In this document: positions 63,709 to 64,000 of the stretch, in pieces
Position numbering within the stretch: position 1 is the stretch's first letter
Layout of the letters: each line of letters opens with the position of its first letter
NCBI GenBank assembly: GCA_963825175.1
Contig: CAWGSA010000002.1
Location: 1,488,001 to 1,552,000, forward strand
DNA length: 64,000 nucleotides
Reading direction: 5' to 3'
Origin: DATFTF01 sp963825175
Lineage (GTDB): Bacteria > Acidobacteriota > Thermoanaerobaculia > UBA5066 > Gp7-AA6
Made by a program: the position numbers and the translations under genes
The notes under the pieces: model-generated
Database searches by the model: none
What the model saw: the letters and a program-made list of their open reading frames with translations, nothing else
What the model was told of the DNA's origin: nothing

Positions 63709-64000
63709 CGGTCTCGAGCCGATCTGCGGCGCCGGACGACGCGATCCTCGGACGTCTGCCCGAGGTGGTCTACGAGCCGGCCACGCCCGAGGAGGCGGCG
63801 CAGTGCGTGTCCGAGGCCGCCCGCGCCGGCCGCGCTCTCGTCTTCGTCGGCGGCGGGACGGACCTGGAGGCCGGAGCCGCGCCCGAGCGCCTGGGAGCGG
63901 TGGTGCGGACGGGAGGACTCTTCCGAGTGCGCGAGCACGCCCCCGCGGATCAGATCGTCGTGGTCGAGGCGGGGTGCACGCTCGCGTCCCTGCAGGCGGC
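63705..64000 (+). CDS. glcE: FAD-binding glycolate oxidase subunit GlcE (partial)
   Basis: GTG 63705 overlaps the glcD stop (GTGA). The 98 residues present start VTVSSRSAAPDDAILG and contain VYEPATPEEAAQCVSEAARAG, LVFVGGGTDLEAG and IVVVEAGCTLASLQ, the start of an FAD-binding (PCMH) domain as in GlcE. The gene continues past the end of the window. This strand is intact here, so the frameshift-rich zone appears to end in glcD. Confidence 0.8.
   Translation, partial: MTVSSRSAAPDDAILGRLPEVVYEPATPEEAAQCVSEAARAGRALVFVGGGTDLEAGAAPERLGAVVRTGGLFRVREHAPADQIVVVEAGCTLASLQA

Overview
The window is about 64 kb of dense, high-GC bacterial DNA. It holds roughly 50 genes, few long gaps and no tRNA or rRNA genes that I could see. 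The mix suggests a soil- or sediment-type heterotroph: a Ser/Thr kinase fused to a beta-propeller, a ToxR-like winged helix fused to FHA, three branched-chain-amino-acid-type (Liv) ABC importers, a selenocysteine formate dehydrogenase, alpha-type glutamine synthetase and a glycolate/glyoxylate module. Acidobacteriota or a similar deep, high-GC lineage is my best guess, but no marker here settles it.

Layout. 1-4040: the 3' end of mutL, a small membrane protein, an ECF sigma factor with its zinc-finger anti-sigma factor, and poly(A) polymerase. 4226-8889: Liv system 1 (K-H-M-G-F). 8902-15624: DinB-like protein, kinase-propeller, then a minus-strand cassette (winged helix-FHA regulator, Tat-exported Cys-rich small protein, SagB-like dehydrogenase) facing an exported protein of unknown function. 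15632-19901: citrate synthase, PEP carboxykinase and, divergently, glnA. 20032-26210: homocysteine methyltransferase-like protein, Fpg, QueA, an RNase Z-like hydrolase and a glycogen-debranching-type glucosidase. 26210-31187, minus strand: STN-domain protein, membrane protein, VWA protein, HpaI-type aldolase, MoxR-type AAA ATPase and a thioredoxin-fold protein. 31262-33485: remnant of a sugar-binding protein gene, moaA, a small ORF and a 177-bp tandem repeat. 33507-41653, minus strand: hemerythrin-like protein and a formate dehydrogenase cluster (fdhE, gamma, beta, selenocysteine alpha, fdhD), then an MFS exporter. 41786-46576: Liv system 2, with a fused LivG-LivF ATPase. 46702-54283: MFS transporter, Liv system 3 and an acyl/malonyl-CoA ligase overlapping its last gene. 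54364-60456: Rieske protein, tautomerase and a minus-strand sugar ABC importer. 60621-64000: malate synthase, glcD and the start of glcE.

Functional themes: uptake of amino or carboxylic acids (three Liv systems plus a CoA ligase), central carbon flow (gltA, pckA, glycolate to glyoxylate to malate), formate oxidation coupled to the membrane with molybdenum cofactor synthesis (moaA, fdhD, fdhE), and ammonia assimilation.

Three sequence-level patterns stand out. (1) About a dozen intergenic elements are built from degenerate 7-bp (sometimes 8-bp) tandem units, usually as two inverted arms around a short spacer. The unit differs between loci and the arms sometimes supply gene starts or stops. 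(2) The formate dehydrogenase alpha gene has an in-frame TGA at the family's selenocysteine position, followed by a SECIS-like hairpin. (3) From about 56.9 to 62.9 kb every gene is split by many frameshifts, while most of the rest of the window is clean. This looks more like local sequence error than decay of five neighbouring genes.
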